Assembly (NCBI GenBank): GCA_965153355.1
Contig: OZ231128.1
Span: 43,710,001-43,774,000, forward strand
Source of the DNA: Flaccisagitta enflata
Taxonomy: Eukaryota > Chaetognatha > Sagittoidea > Aphragmophora
Direction of reading: 5' to 3'
Length of the DNA: 64,000 nt
Of this stretch, positions 24,271 to 35,790 are shown piece by piece. Within the stretch, counting starts at the first letter, position 1, and the number at the start of each line of letters is the position of its first letter. Below the pieces are notes generated by a model, which had not been told where the DNA came from, made no database searches, and saw only the letters and a program-made list of their open reading frames with translations. The position numbers were made by a program, and so were the translations under genes.

Positions 24271-24459
24271 TTTTTAGTCGCGTGCTACGCGACTTTACAC
24301 CCCGCTTTGTCGGTCGGTCGGTGGTCCCCAATTTACTTTTTTTTTGCGTTTCTGAGCTTTTAGAGCCTACTGCTCCTGCCTAAATGCGGTAGTGACCTTC
24401 TCCAGCACTGCAGCTGCCCACCCGCATGCGACTAGGGTAGCCGTATATCCGGCCTTGTT
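24271..24459 (+). mobile_element. Family A hairpin-ended element, longer subtype
   Basis: TTTTTAGTCGCGTGCTACGCGACTT start hairpin, GGTCGGTCGGTGGTCC, TACTGCTCCTGCC, GCATGCGACTAGGGTAG, and the end GCCGTATATCCGGCCTTGTT. Confidence 0.85.
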
Positions 24460-24764
24460 ACCAGTGCAACGAAACTTTCAACCCAAGAGTACACAAAACG
24501 CTTTTATCGATCCTGCGTGGCCTGATTGTCTGACGTCACACACTAGCTATCATGTCGTCGGTTAAGTTCACTTCACTTCCTTCGCATAAATGATCTCATT
24601 CAGCCTTGAACATTGACCATCGATACACTTCCTGTCCTCGTTCCCTCGCTGATTCACCTTACCAACGTCAACCAATCAAGCTGATTGTTCTTGCTGCTCG
24701 TAAGCGACCCCGATTTAATAGGCAATTACTTTATTGATCCATAGTCTCTTTTTCTGTCCTTTTT
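24460..24764. other. No gene recognised
   Basis: Mixed-composition DNA without repeats; short frames only. Confidence 0.45.
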
Positions 24765-25188
24765 GGGCAGCGGCCCCGAAGGGGCCGATGACCTTAGCTT
24801 TCACACAGGGCAAATTTCTCCTCCTTCTCCTTCTCCTCCTTCTCCTCCTTCGTACCTCACCCCCCCGGTTTCAGCCTCGAGACCCAAATCCCAGCCTCAA
24901 GGCCCAAATCCCAGCCTCAAGGCCCAAATCCCAGCCTTGAGGCTCCAATTCCAACCTTGAGGCTCAAATCCCAGTCTCGAGGCTCAAATCTCAGCCAAGA
25001 GGCTCAAATCCCTGCCTCTAAGCTCAAATCCCAGCTTCAAGGCCCCGATTCCAGCCTCCAGGCTCAAATAAAAACCGCATAGGTCATCGGCTCCTTCGAG
25101 GCCGCTGCCCCTCTCACCATCTCACACCCTCATACACTCACTTAGGGGCAACGGGTACCGCTGACCATCTAACGCTTTTGCGACTATT
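24765..25188 (+). mobile_element. Family D minisatellite-carrying inverted-repeat element, copy 3
   Basis: Same ends as the copy at 22568 (GGGCAGCGGCCCCGAAGGGG left; GCATAGGTCATCGGCTCCTT right) and the same right-hand extension with GGTACCGCTGACCATCT. Only about nine 21-bp units (CAAATCCCAGCCTCAAGGCC variants), so the element is half the length of copy 2. Confidence 0.8.
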
Positions 25189-25194
25189 CCTGAT

Positions 25195-25375
25195 TGTCTG
25201 TCTTTCTGTCTGTCTTGTTGTCTTTCTGTCCGACCGTCTATTTGTTTGTTGGTTTAGCTGACTGTTTGCCTGTATGTCTCTTTGTCTGTCTGTCTGTCTG
25301 TTGATCTGTTTGCCAGTGTGTCTCTATGCCTGTTTGTCTGTCAAGCTATCTTTCATCCTGTCTGTCTCACTGTCT
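25195..25375. repeat. Imperfect CTGT/TGTC-rich tract
   Basis: Variants of GTCTGTCTTTCTGTCTGT over 180 bp; the open frames crossing it are repeat translation. Confidence 0.8.
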
Positions 25376-25535
25376 AAGCGTCTTCATTACACTTCCGCAA
25401 TCCTGGAAAGGGAATTGTACATCATTTTCCCAGCGTTTAACAATATCTGTATTAATGAGTTTCGTCCGTTCATCACTCTCGCTAACGAATTGCAATTTAT
25501 TGAACACGCACGTATCAATTTGCCCTCTAATTCAT

Positions 25536-25536
<1 letters not shown>

Positions 25537-25607
<71 letters not shown>

Positions 25608-25667
25608 GCCGGCAAAGAGGCCAGAGAGAAAAAGAGAGAGAAAAGAGAGAGAAAAGAGAGAGAGAGA

Positions 25668-25758
<91 letters not shown>
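25537..25758. repeat. Inverted pair of (CT)n and (GA)n microsatellites
   Basis: (CT)n with a (CTGT)n insert at 25537-25607 is followed, after a 12-bp spacer containing CGCCGGCAAAG, by a purine tract that is (GA)n to 25758. The two can pair with each other. Confidence 0.95.
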
Positions 25759-25765
<7 letters not shown>

Positions 25766-26005
25766 AAAAGCGCCAAGATGGGTTCTATTTTTGGGTTGTT
25801 GTGATCATTAAGTAGGCGGTTGTCGTTGTTTCCTGAAATGATTCTCATCCCTTTCAACATCGCCACCGTCACCGCCGCTTTCGTTGTCACCGCCGCTATC
25901 GTTGTCACCGCTACCATCGCTTCGTTGACACCGCCGTCACCGTCGCCAGACCATTTCCCGTTGATTTTCTCGCGATCTGTATTCTTTTTGTGGATTATCG
26001 TTTTT

Positions 26006-26007
26006 GG

Positions 26008-26106
<99 letters not shown>

Positions 26107-26139
26107 TTAGTTGTTGGTTGTTGAAGTTTGTTGTTGGTT

Positions 26140-26237
<98 letters not shown>
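26006..26237. repeat. Two (TTG)n arrays with a TTGTCG block between
   Basis: About 24 TTG units, four TTGTCG units, a 40-bp degenerate bridge, then about 32 TTG units to 26237. The Val, Asn and Cys homopolymer frames here are spurious. Confidence 0.95.
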
Positions 26238-26396
26238 AGTCATCAAATCACACTAGATCTGTCATTCATTGCAGCTCTGTGCAACACTGTGTTATGTTCA
26301 ACCTTCTCCACGTTTTATATTTTCCATCTCGCGTCCAACCTGACATTCATTTTCTTTCCATGAATGTCATTTGTATGTTGAACTGTCTGCTTGCCT

Positions 26397-26402
26397 CTCT
26401 CT

Positions 26403-26457
<55 letters not shown>
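26397..26457. repeat. (TC)n microsatellite
   Basis: About 30 units with one GT interruption near 26403. Confidence 0.95.
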
Positions 26458-26460
<3 letters not shown>

Positions 26461-26782
26461 TGCGTTTTCTCATATCCACGCCTTCATTTCCTATCTTTTG
26501 CCCTTTTTATCAGAGGAAAGACCGAGAATTGGAAACTCATCAGACATGAATTAGTGTGTTTTGCTGTTTTGCTGTTTCTCTTTTTCTGTCCCTTTCCGTC
26601 TTTTTACCTCTCTCTCTGTCTTTTTTCTTTGTATGTCTGCCAATTCATCTGTTATTTTAATTTTTCGAATTGTCTTTCTGTTTCTGTCCGCAAATATGTC
26701 GTAGCCCGTTTGTTTCTTAGTCTCGGTCTGTATACGTCTAACTTCTTTCTTCTGTCTTTCGTTCTGTTTGTCTTTATTTCAC

Positions 26783-26783
26783 A

Positions 26784-26852
<69 letters not shown>
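26783..26852. repeat. (TC)n microsatellite
   Basis: About 34 units with one GT interruption near 26801. Confidence 0.95.
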
Positions 26853-26854
<2 letters not shown>

Positions 26855-27225
26855 AATTTCCCATTGCGAATCAAATCCTGTATTACTATTAGATTGACCC
26901 TGCTGTGTCACCACCAATCTTTGTGGTTTGTGAAATTTTTTTCCTCATACGTTCGCTCCATTCAATTTCTTTGCATATTTATACTACCATAAAGTTCTAT
27001 AGATTATCAGTTTTAAAACACCTGCCCAATAAAAAGATTAGTCATGTGGAAGCGAGTGACTGCTTCAGATTTAGCGGATGAGATAGCTACTGGTATTTGA
27101 ACTGTAAAATGGAAGCGAAAGCGAAAGCAGATGCGATGTAAGCCGCATGAAAATCGACCGCTTCCACATCCCTAGAAAAGACTAATTCAGATCACATAAC
27201 ATATATTATATACTTTATTGTCCCC
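26853..27225. other. No gene recognised
   Basis: Contains an imperfect inverted pair (AAAGATTAGTCATGTGGAAGC near 27034 and CTTCCACATCCCTAGAAAAG near 27163) that may bound a small unknown element of about 150 bp. Confidence 0.4.
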
Positions 27226-27990
27226 GACGAAAAGTTTTCGTCGGTGACTATGAGATGGACCTGATCGTGTAGTCTGTCTGTCTGTTTGTTTGTTTGTTTG
27301 TTTGTTTAAAACCTTCTCATATCTTTTGAACCAGACTTCAGAAGTTCATGAAACTTTACCAGTGTTATTTTTATGTCAATGGGAGCTTGTGTACCAATTT
27401 TCAGAAAAATTCATTAACTTTTACTACCCTTTGCCTATTATTTTTGTAGTAATATTTTACTGGACTTAGGCTATTTACATAGGTAGAGGGTAGTAAACCT
27501 ATGTGAATTTTTTTAAAATTTGGTATACAAGTAAAGGGTACTAAATAAACAACCCCTGCAAAATTCGAATTAAATCTGAAGTCTGGTTTATGAGATATTA
27601 GCTTATTTATGTAGTAGTATGTTGCTAGGACTTAGGCAATTTACATAGGCAAAGGGTAGTAAAGGTATGTGAATTTTTTTCTTATTTTGTACACAAGTAG
27701 AGGGTAGTAAATAAATAACCCCTGCAAAAGTCAAATTAAATCTGAAGTCTGGTTTATGAGATATTAGTTTATTTATGTAGTAATATGTAACTATGACTTA
27801 AGCAGTTTACATAGGCAAAGGGTAGCAAAGTTATGTGAATTCTTTTTAATTTGGTATACAAGTAAAGGATATTAATTGAACTGCCCCTGCAAAATTTGAA
27901 TTAAATCTGAAGTCTGGTTTATAAGATATTAGCTTATTAATGTAGTAATATGTTACTAAGACTGAGGCGATTTTTATAGAGGATTGGAGT
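27226..27990. repeat. ~165-bp tandem repeat, about 3.3 units, with hairpin at its left edge
   Basis: The anchor TTTATGTAGTAATATGT recurs near 27447, 27611, 27779 and 27941. Each unit holds GACTTAGGCAATTTACATAG, AGGGTAGTAAA, AACCCCTGCAAAA and TCTGAAGTCTGGTTTATGAG. The hairpin CGACGAAAAGTTTTCGTCG lies at 27228-27246. Confidence 0.75.
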
Positions 27991-28074
27991 TGATGAATTC
28001 TTTTACTTGCTCATTTATTACATTCTGATTTTTTTTCTTTAGGTTTGCCATCATGGATTTCAAGATTCATCTTC

Positions 28075-28441
28075 AACTATTGTCATCATCTTCAACTACT
28101 GTCATCATCTTCAACTACTGTCATCATCTTCAACTACTGTCATCATCTTCAACTACTGTCATCATCTTCAAGTACTGTCATCATCTTCAACTACTGTCAT
28201 CATCTTCAACTACTGTCATCATCTTCAACTACTGTCATCATCTTCAACTACTGTCATCATCTTCAACTACTGTCATCATCTTCAACAACTGTCATCATCT
28301 TCAACTACTGTCATCATCCTCAACTACTGTCATTATCCTCAACTACTGTCATCGTCTTGATCTACTGTCATCATCCTCAACTACTGTCATCATCTTGATC
28401 TACTGTCATCATCCTCAACTACTGTCAACATCTTCGACTAC
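28075..28441. repeat. 19-bp tandem repeat, about 19 copies
   Basis: Unit CATCATCTTCAACTACTGT; later units switch to CCTCAACTACTGT and CTTGATCTACTGT variants. Because 19 is not a multiple of 3 the frame cycles, yet two frames stay open because no stop occurs in any phase. Confidence 0.95.
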
Positions 28442-28568
28442 TAAATTTTTCAAGAAAATTTTTGAAAAAATTTTTGAAAATTCTTTTTTGAAAAAAGATT
28501 TTTTTTTTTGAAAATTTTTTAAAAATTTTGTTGGAATATTTTTTCCTAGATTTTTGTTGTCATCATCA

Positions 28569-29192
28569 TCCGCCAGAACACGGAATGAGTTGACTTGAAA
28601 TGATCGTCTACAACTCTAATAGGTTTTGAGTCCTTGTGGTATGTATAATACAAATCTAAAAAGAATTAAATCATTTTTGGGGCGCTTTTTGAAATATATA
28701 CAAAAATAGTACAAATCTAGTATATTTTTCATCATAACTCTTTGAGATGATTTATTTCAGTATTTTTGACCGCAGATTTGCACTCAGTGGGTGGCTTGCG
28801 GTTCGTTTGATATGTCACACTATATGCTTTTGAAAAAGAAGTAAAAGCTTATTTTTTTATAAAATCATTAAAAATAAATGTATTTTATAGCAATATGTCG
28901 AAAAAATTAACTTTTTATTTCTTTTTCAAAAATATATAGTGTGACATATCAAACGAACCGCAAAGCACTCGTTGAGTCCAAATCTGCAGTCAAAAATACC
29001 AGAAAAGATCACCACAAAGAGTTATGATGAAAAATGAACTAAATTTACACCATTTTTGCATATATTTCAAAAAGCGCCCCAAAAGTGATTTAGTTTCCTT
29101 TAGATTCATATTGTACACACTACAATGACCCAAAAACTATCAAAGTGAGAGACGATCATTCTACCTTAACTCATTCCGTGTTTTGGCTGGTA
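28569..29192. repeat. 620-bp near-complete palindrome (foldback element)
   Basis: The left arm from GCCAGAACACGGAATGAGTT pairs with the right arm ending AACTCATTCCGTGTTTTGGC. Inner matches include TGGGGCGCTTTTTGAAATAT with ATATTTCAAAAAGCGCCCC, and GTTCGTTTGATATGTCACAC with GTGTGACATATCAAACGAAC. The loop is about 60 AT-rich bases around 28880. No clear target duplication. Confidence 0.85.
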
Positions 29193-29317
29193 GTGCACTA
29201 TTGTTATCATTATCAAGTTTTTTCATCATTAAAACAATATCGAATAATTTTTTTTTTTTTTTTTTTCTCAAAATTGTTGTCTTGTCGTGTGTCTCATCGA
29301 GTTGCGTTTACGCAACG

Positions 29318-29366
29318 AGAAAGCTTCAAAAATTATAGTCCCCAGTCGGGGACTGTAATTTTGAAG
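29318..29366. repeat. Perfect-stem hairpin
   Basis: AGCTTCAAAAATTATAGTCC pairs with GGACTGTAATTTTGAAGCT around CCCCAGTCGGGG, followed by a T11 run. It could be one end of an unidentified element; the T run alone is not evidence of a terminator. Confidence 0.6.
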
Positions 29367-30299
29367 CTTTTTTTTTTTATCCATCCATGTATGTCCATCC
29401 ATCCATGTATGTTTTTTTAACATATCACACTTGCCATTTCTCTACGAATATAGAGTGAACAGCATCGTTGCATTTGAAAGAGCTTTTATTTTGAGGGCTA
29501 TCAGACGGTCATGAATTTTCATAGAAAAAAAAACAGCATTTCTATAACTTGCTATTCCGTTTGTTCATGCGTTCAATCTCCCCTCGTTGTTGGACTCTTT
29601 ATTAATACTCTTCACAGGTTTTTTCCCCTCGGGGCTGCTGCCCTTCTGCCTTTATTTTCATGAACAATCACATGCTCCACAGAGAGCCGTGATGGGAAAT
29701 AAGTAATGGACACGACTATTTGAAACCTACTACAATGGTGCTGTTTTCCACTTCTACTAACCCTGTTTGGTTCATATCTGCAAAAAAAATCATTTCGAAA
29801 TTATGTTTAGTATATAAATAATGATAAAAACATCATGTAAAATACATAGAAAATATAGAGATTCACAAAAGTTCACCGGTTTTCTAGAGTTACGCGTTTT
29901 GCGCATTGGCGGTAGCACCTAATCCTCCGTAGTCGGAATGCGGAGCTAGATCTAATGCGCGCAATTGCGCTTTTGAGTTTAAGCTGAGAACGAGCTTGAT
30001 TTCTTTTTACTCAATCATACAAATTAGCCTAAGAGATATTTGTTATTTCCTCTCTTTTATCAAATATTTTTTTGCCAAGCATAAACTGATGTCATTGGGT
30101 GAGCATAAATGCAATTAGAGCGCGCTTTTTCAAAGCTAATAGTGATTAGGGAGAAATTTCGCATCCTTTTCAGCCTTAAATATGGAAGGATCACTCATAT
30201 GGAAATTAGCTTTGGGTTATCATGGAATTTCCTTGGGTTAATCGAGTTATCCTACAGTACTTGTTTTAGACTTGTCTTAAAGTTGCCAATGAGGAGTCC
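29367..30299. other. No gene recognised
   Basis: Contains TCCATCCATGTATG duplicated at 29380-29410. The frame at 30109-30303 has no family signature. Confidence 0.45.
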
Positions 30300-30812
30300 T
30301 TGATGTCCTTGAAATGTCCTTGAAATGTCCTAGAGTTGTCCTCAAGTTGTCTTAAAAGTGTCCTAAAGTTGTCCAAAAGTTGTCCAAAAGTTGTTCTAGA
30401 GTTGTTTTTGTTATCCTAGAGTTGTCCTAGTTGTCTTAGGAATGTCCAAGGAGTTGTCCTAAAGTTGTCAGAATTGTCCTTAAGTTTTTTTTAGTTGTCC
30501 TAGAGGTAGCCTTATTCGTTCTGGGGTTGTCCTAGATTTGTCCAAGAATTGTCTTAAAGTTATCCTCAAGTTGTTTAAGAGTTGTTCTGTTGCCGTGCAA
30601 CTTGCCCTATAGTATTCCTATAGTTTTTCTAAAAATGTTCCAATGGTTTTTATATTGGCTGAGTTGTCCTGAAGTAGGTAGGTACTAAGGTAGTTTTTAA
30701 TGTTTTGCTTAGGTTATCAAGCATTTCTAAGGTTGTCCTTGAGTTTGGATGGTGGCTGGCTGCCCCTACCCACCTATCCCCCACAATATTGTGGGCCCGC
30801 ATCACTTGTTTA
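30300..30812. repeat. Degenerate 9-12-bp GTTGTCCTA-type minisatellite ending in a family B tail
   Basis: Roughly 30 degenerate copies of GTTGTCCTAGA/AAGTTGTC over 440 bp, followed by CCCCTACCCACCTATCCCC and CAATATTGTGGGCCCGCATC, which resembles the end of family B elements. Confidence 0.65.
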
Positions 30813-31096
30813 GTGTTCCTAGTCCTATGCAAAGAAATTTGCATAAGGCAGTTTTAACTGTTTTCAAGGAAAAGGGTACCAGATCTGCCTGCATTACTAT
30901 GGAAAACAAAAGTAAGCAATTCCACTATTGTAACTTAAGCAAATATTTTTTTTGACAACCCATGTAATTCATTTGATTATGATTTTGTCATTCTTTTTGC
31001 CATGAAGAGAGGAAATAGAATTCTTTTATAGAAATGAACAAAAAAAAAACCTGAAATTGGAGGTGGGAGGGGCTGGAGGCACATAAACACTTAGGA

Positions 31097-34000
31097 GGAT
31101 TTGGTGGTCTGTGTAGGTGGCTTGAGCGGGATAAAGTGTCGTTAGGGGCTTATTTCCCATCAGGGTGGGATTTGGTGGTCTGTGTAGGTGGCTTGAGCGG
31201 GATAAAGTGTCGTTAGGGGCTTATTTCCCATCAGGGTGGGATTTGGTGGTCTGTGTAGGTGGCTTGAGCGGGATAAAGTGTCGTTAGGGGCTTATTTCCC
31301 ATCAGGGTGGGATTTGGTGGTCTGTGTAGGTGGCTTGAGCGGGATAAAGTGTCGTTAGGGGCTTATTTCCCATCAGGGTGGGATTTGGTGGTCTGTGTAG
31401 GTGGCTTGAGCGGGATAAAGTGTCGTTAGGGGCTTATTTCCCATCAGGGTGGGATTTGGTGGTCTGTGTAGGTGGCTTGAGCGGGATAAAGTGTCGTTAG
31501 GGGCTTATTTCCCATCAGGGTGGGATTTGGTGGTCTGTGTAGGTGGCTTGAGCGGGATAAAGTGTCGTTAGGGGCTTATTTCCCATCAGGGTGGGATTTG
31601 GTGGTCTGTGTAGGTGGCTTGAGCGGGATAAAGTGTCGTTAGGGGCTTCCCATCAGGTGGGATTTGGTGGTCTGTAGGTGGCTTGAGCGATAAAGTGTCG
31701 TTAGGGGCTTATTTCCATCAGGGTGGGATTTGGTGGTCGTAGGTGGCTTGAGCGATAAAGTGTCGTTAGGGGCTTATTTCCCATCAGGGTGGGATTTGGT
31801 GGTCTGTGTAGGTGGCTTGAGCGGGATAAAGTGTCGTTAGGGGCTTATTTCCCATCAGGGTGGGATTTGGTGGTCTGTGTAGGTGGCTTGAGCGGGATAA
31901 AGTGTCGTTAGGGGCTTATTTCCCATCAGGGTGGATGGGTGGTCTGTGTAGGTGGCTTGAGAATAAAGTGGTTAGGGGCTTATTTCCCATCAGGTGGGAC
32001 GGTGGTCTGCAGGTGGCTTGAGCGGGATAAAGTGTTTAGGGGCTTATTTCCCATCAAGGTGGGACGGTGGTCTGTGTAGGTGGCTTGAGCGGGATAAAGT
32101 GTCGTTAGGGGCTTATTTCCCATCAGGGTGGGATTTGGTGGTCTGTGTAGGTGGCTTGAGCGGGATAAAGTGTCGTTAGGGGCTTATTTCCCATCAGGGT
32201 GGGATTTGGTGGTCTGTGTAGGTGGCTTGAGCGGGATAAAGTGTCGTTAGGGGCTTATTTCCCATCAGGGTGGGATTTGGTGGTCTGTAGGTGGCTTGAG
32301 CGGAAAAGTGTCGTTAGGGGCTTATTTCCCATCAGGGTGGATTTGGTGGTCTGTGTAGGTGGCTTGAGCGGGATAAAGTGTCGTTAGGGGCTTATTTCCC
32401 ATCAGGGTGGGAGGTGGTCTGTGTAGGTGGCTTGAGCGGGATAAAGTGTCGTTAGGGGCTTATTTCCCATCAGGGTGGGATTTGGTGGTCTGTGTAGGTG
32501 GCTTGAGCGGGATAAAGTGTCGTTAGGGGCTTATTTCCCATCAGGGTGGGATTTGGTGGTCTGTGTAGGTGGCTTGAGCGGGATAAAGTGTCGTTAGGGG
32601 CTTATTTCCCATCAGGGTGGTTTGGTGGTCTGTGTAGGTTGGCTAAAAGTGTCGTTAGGGGCTTATTTCCCATCAGGGTGGGATTTGGTGGTCTGTGTAG
32701 GTGGCTTGAGCGGGATAAAGTGTCGTTAGGGGCTTATTTCCCATCAGGGTGGGATTTGGTGGTCTGTAGGTGGCTTGAGCGGGAAAAGTGTCGTTAGGGG
32801 CTTATTTCCCATCAGGGTGGATTTGGTGGTCTGTAGGTGGCTTGAGCGGGATAAAGTCGTCGTTATTTATATTTCAATCATTTGGTTGGTCTGTCTATTG
32901 GCTTGAGCGACATAAAGTGTCGTTAGGCTCATCCCCATGGGATTTGGTGGTCTGTGTAGGTGGCTTGAGCGGGATAAAGTGTCGTTAGGGGCTTATTTCC
33001 ATCAGGGTGGGATTTGGTGGTCTGTGTAGGTGGCTTGAGCGGGATAAAGTGTCGTTAGGGGCTTATTTCCCATCAGGGTGGGATTTGGTGGTCTGTGTAG
33101 GTGGCTTGAGCGGATAAAGTGTCGTTAGGGGCTTATTTCCCATCAGGGTGGGATTTGGTGGTCTGTGTAGGTGGCTTGAGCGGATAAAGTGTCGTTAGGG
33201 GCTTATTTCCCATCAGGGTGGGATTTGGTGGTCTGTGTAGGTGGCTTGAGCGATAAAGTGTCGTTAGGGGCTTATTTCCCATCAGGGTGGGATTTGGTGG
33301 TCTGTGTAGGTGGCTTGAGCGGGATAAAGTGTCGTTAGGGGCTTATTTCCCATCAGGGTGGGATTTGGTGGTCTGTGTAGGTGGCTTGAGCGGGATAAAG
33401 TGTCGTTAGGGGCTTATTTCCCATCAGGTGATCGGTGGTCTCTGTGGTGGCTTGAGCGGGATAAAGTGTCGTTAGGGGCTTATTTCCCATCAGGGTGGGA
33501 TTTGGTGGTCTGTAGGTGGCTTGAGCGGATAAAGTGTCGTTAGGGGCTTATTTCCCATCAGGGTGGGATTTGGTGGTCTGTGTAGGTGGCTTGAGCGGGA
33601 TAAAGTGTCGTTAGGGGCTTATTTCCCATCAGGTGGGATTTGGTGGTCTGTGTAGGTGGCTTGAGCGGGATAAAGTGTCGTTAGGGGCTTATTTCCCATC
33701 AGGTGGGATTTGGTGGTCTGTAGGTGGCTTGAGCGGGATAAAGTGTCGTTAGGGGCTTATTTCCCATCAGGGTGGGATTTGGTGGTCTGTGTAGGTGGCT
33801 TGAGCGGATAAAGTGTCGTTAGGGGCTTATTTCCATCAGGGTGGGATTTGGTGGTCTGTGTAGGTGGCTTGAGCGGGATAAAGTGTCGTTAGGGGCTTAT
33901 TTCCCATCAGGTGGGATTTGGTGGTCTGTGTAGGTGGCTTGAGCGGGATAAAGTGTTTAGGGGCTTATTTCCATCAGGGTGGGATTTGGTGGTCTGTGTA

Positions 34001-34740
34001 GGTGGCTTGAGCGGGATAAAGTGTCGTTAGGGGCTTATTTCCCATCAGGGTGGGATTTGGTGGTCTGTGTAGGTGGCTTGAGCGGGATAAAGTGTCGTTA
34101 GGGGCTTATTTCCCATCAGGGTGGGATTTGGTGGTCTGTGTATGTGGCTTGAGCGGGATAAAGTGTCGTTAGGGGCTTATTTCCCATCAGGGTGGGATTT
34201 GGTGGTCTGTGTAGGTGGCTTGAGCGGGATAAAGTGTCGTTAGGGGCTTATTTCCCATCAGGGTGGGATTTGGTGGTCTGTGTAGGTGGCTTGAGCGGGA
34301 TAAAGTGTCGTTAGGGGCTTATTTCCCATCAGGGTGGGATTCGGTCCTGTGTAGGTGGCTTGAGCGGGATAAAGTGTCGTTAGGGGCTTATTTCCCATCA
34401 GGGTGGGATTTGGTGGTCTGTGTAGGTGGCTTGAGCGGGATAAAGTGTCGTTAGGGGCTTATTTCCCATCAGGGTGGGATTTGGTGGTCTGTGTAGGTGG
34501 CTTGAGCGGGATAAAGTGTCGTTAGGGGCTTATTTCCCATCAGGGTGGGATTTGGTGGTCTGTGTAGGTGGCTTGAGCGGGATAAAGTGTCGTTAGGGGC
34601 TTATTTCCCATCAGGGTGGGATTTGGTGGTCTGTGTAGGTGGCTTGAGCGGGATAAAGTGTCGTTAGGGGCTTATTTCCCATCAGGGTGGGATTTGGTGG
34701 TCTGTGTAGGTGGCTTGAGCGGGATAAAGTGTCGTTAGGG
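31097..34740. repeat. 71-bp satellite array, left part (about 51 copies)
   Basis: The unit holds GGATTTGGTGGTCTGTGTAG, GTGGCTTGAGCGGGATAAAG and TGTCGTTAGGGGCTTATTTC, followed by CCATCAGGGTG. The outer thirds (31170-31610 and 33960-34740) are almost identical copies. The middle (31640-33950) has many small deletions: TG lost from TGTGTAGG, G or C lost from short homopolymers, and some larger losses. The 60-100-codon open frames here are repeat translation. The array is interrupted at GTTAGGG by the 34741-38710 insertion. Confidence 0.97.
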
Positions 34741-35218
34741 TAGATACCCCCATACATGCAGTAATGGGAAAGTTACAATGCCATCTCGATATGTTTTGAG
34801 GACTTCAGACCTTTCTGATGATGTTAGAAGAAAGAAAAAGTAATATTTGTATCGAATAGCAAATTAACTATTTAGCTAAAGATGACATGTCATGGGCCAA
34901 TTTTCGCTCGAATTTCAGCACCATTTTTGCGCGATTCTGGCAATTAAGGGAAACTCGGTGAAGTCGTTCTTCCATCTTATGGCCACCTATGACATTTTTC
35001 ATTGAAAACAGGGGACGAAAGATTAAGTACAAATCATAGAATGATGGAGAAGGTTAAAAAATACATTTTTCATGCGCTGATATGTCGAAATTGAAGATAA
35101 CGACAATATGCAAATGAGCTGATTAAGCGAACCTGAAAAGCTGTTTGAAATCGATCTAATTCCTGTATGCTTCCTTACAGCTTTAACATGAAAGTAACCA
35201 TGCCATCTCTGCTTTCAT

Positions 35219-35303
35219 CTATTTATTCATTCATTCATTCATTCATTCATTCATTCATTCATTCATTCATTCATTCATTCATTCATTCATTCATTCATTC
35301 ATT
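35219..35303. repeat. (ATTC)n microsatellite
   Basis: About 21 perfect tetramers. A (CTTC)n-type tract follows at 35396-35463. Confidence 0.95.
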
Positions 35304-35639
35304 GAAAATATGTATTCTTTCAATATTCCGAAAACGCGAGGCGCACTTATTGGCCGTAAAATCCTTGTTTCTTTCTCTTTCTCTTATTCTTTCTTACTTT
35401 CTTCTTTCCTTCCTTCCTTCCTTCCTTCCTCCCTTCCTTCCTTCCTTCCTTTCTTTCCTTCTTTCAACAGCTTGCTAAGTGACTCTACAGGGGTTCATAG
35501 GTTGGATGATTGGAAGGTTGTGTATACGGCGTTGCTTGTTTACTTCCTTTCTCCATTACCATTTCGGTTTCTTTCTCATTTATGCTATTTTCAGCTTCCT
35601 TGACACATTCAACTCTAGAGGTTGCTTAGTCAGTCAGTC

Positions 35640-35790
35640 GGTCTTCTGAGAGGGCTGGCAGAAAGCATTTCTAAGGCGTCTCAGTACTGATTTTAGGTTT
35701 GAGAGGGCAGATTTGAGTCTCCGGAGATCTAAGAGCGCTAGTTTGAGGCGTGAGAAAGCTGATTTAAGACCCGATCAAACTAATAGGTCT
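35640..35790 (-). repeat. Family D minisatellite fragment
   Basis: Degenerate copies of the ~20-bp unit (GGTTTGAGAGGGCAGATTTG, GGCGTGAGAAAGCTGATTTA). Neither element end is visible. Confidence 0.55.

Noticed and set aside
28053-28511. 152-residue frame with SSSSTTVIIFNYCHH repeats
   Set aside because: The 19-bp tandem repeat has no stop in any phase; no start context or unique domain.
29318-29380. Intrinsic transcription terminator (hairpin plus T run)
   Set aside because: The context is animal nuclear DNA, where such a structure does not mark transcript ends for RNA polymerase II; no gene ends here.
31994-34454. Repeated 60-100-residue frames with GGLCRWLERDKVSLGAYFPS-type units, resembling a repeat protein
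   Set aside because: They arise from the 71-bp satellite; the unit is not a multiple of three, and indels change the frame in every few copies.
31097-34740. CRISPR-like array or telomeric repeat (units contain GTTAGGG)
   Set aside because: There are no distinct spacers: the whole 71-bp unit repeats. GTTAGGG occurs once per unit, not in tandem.
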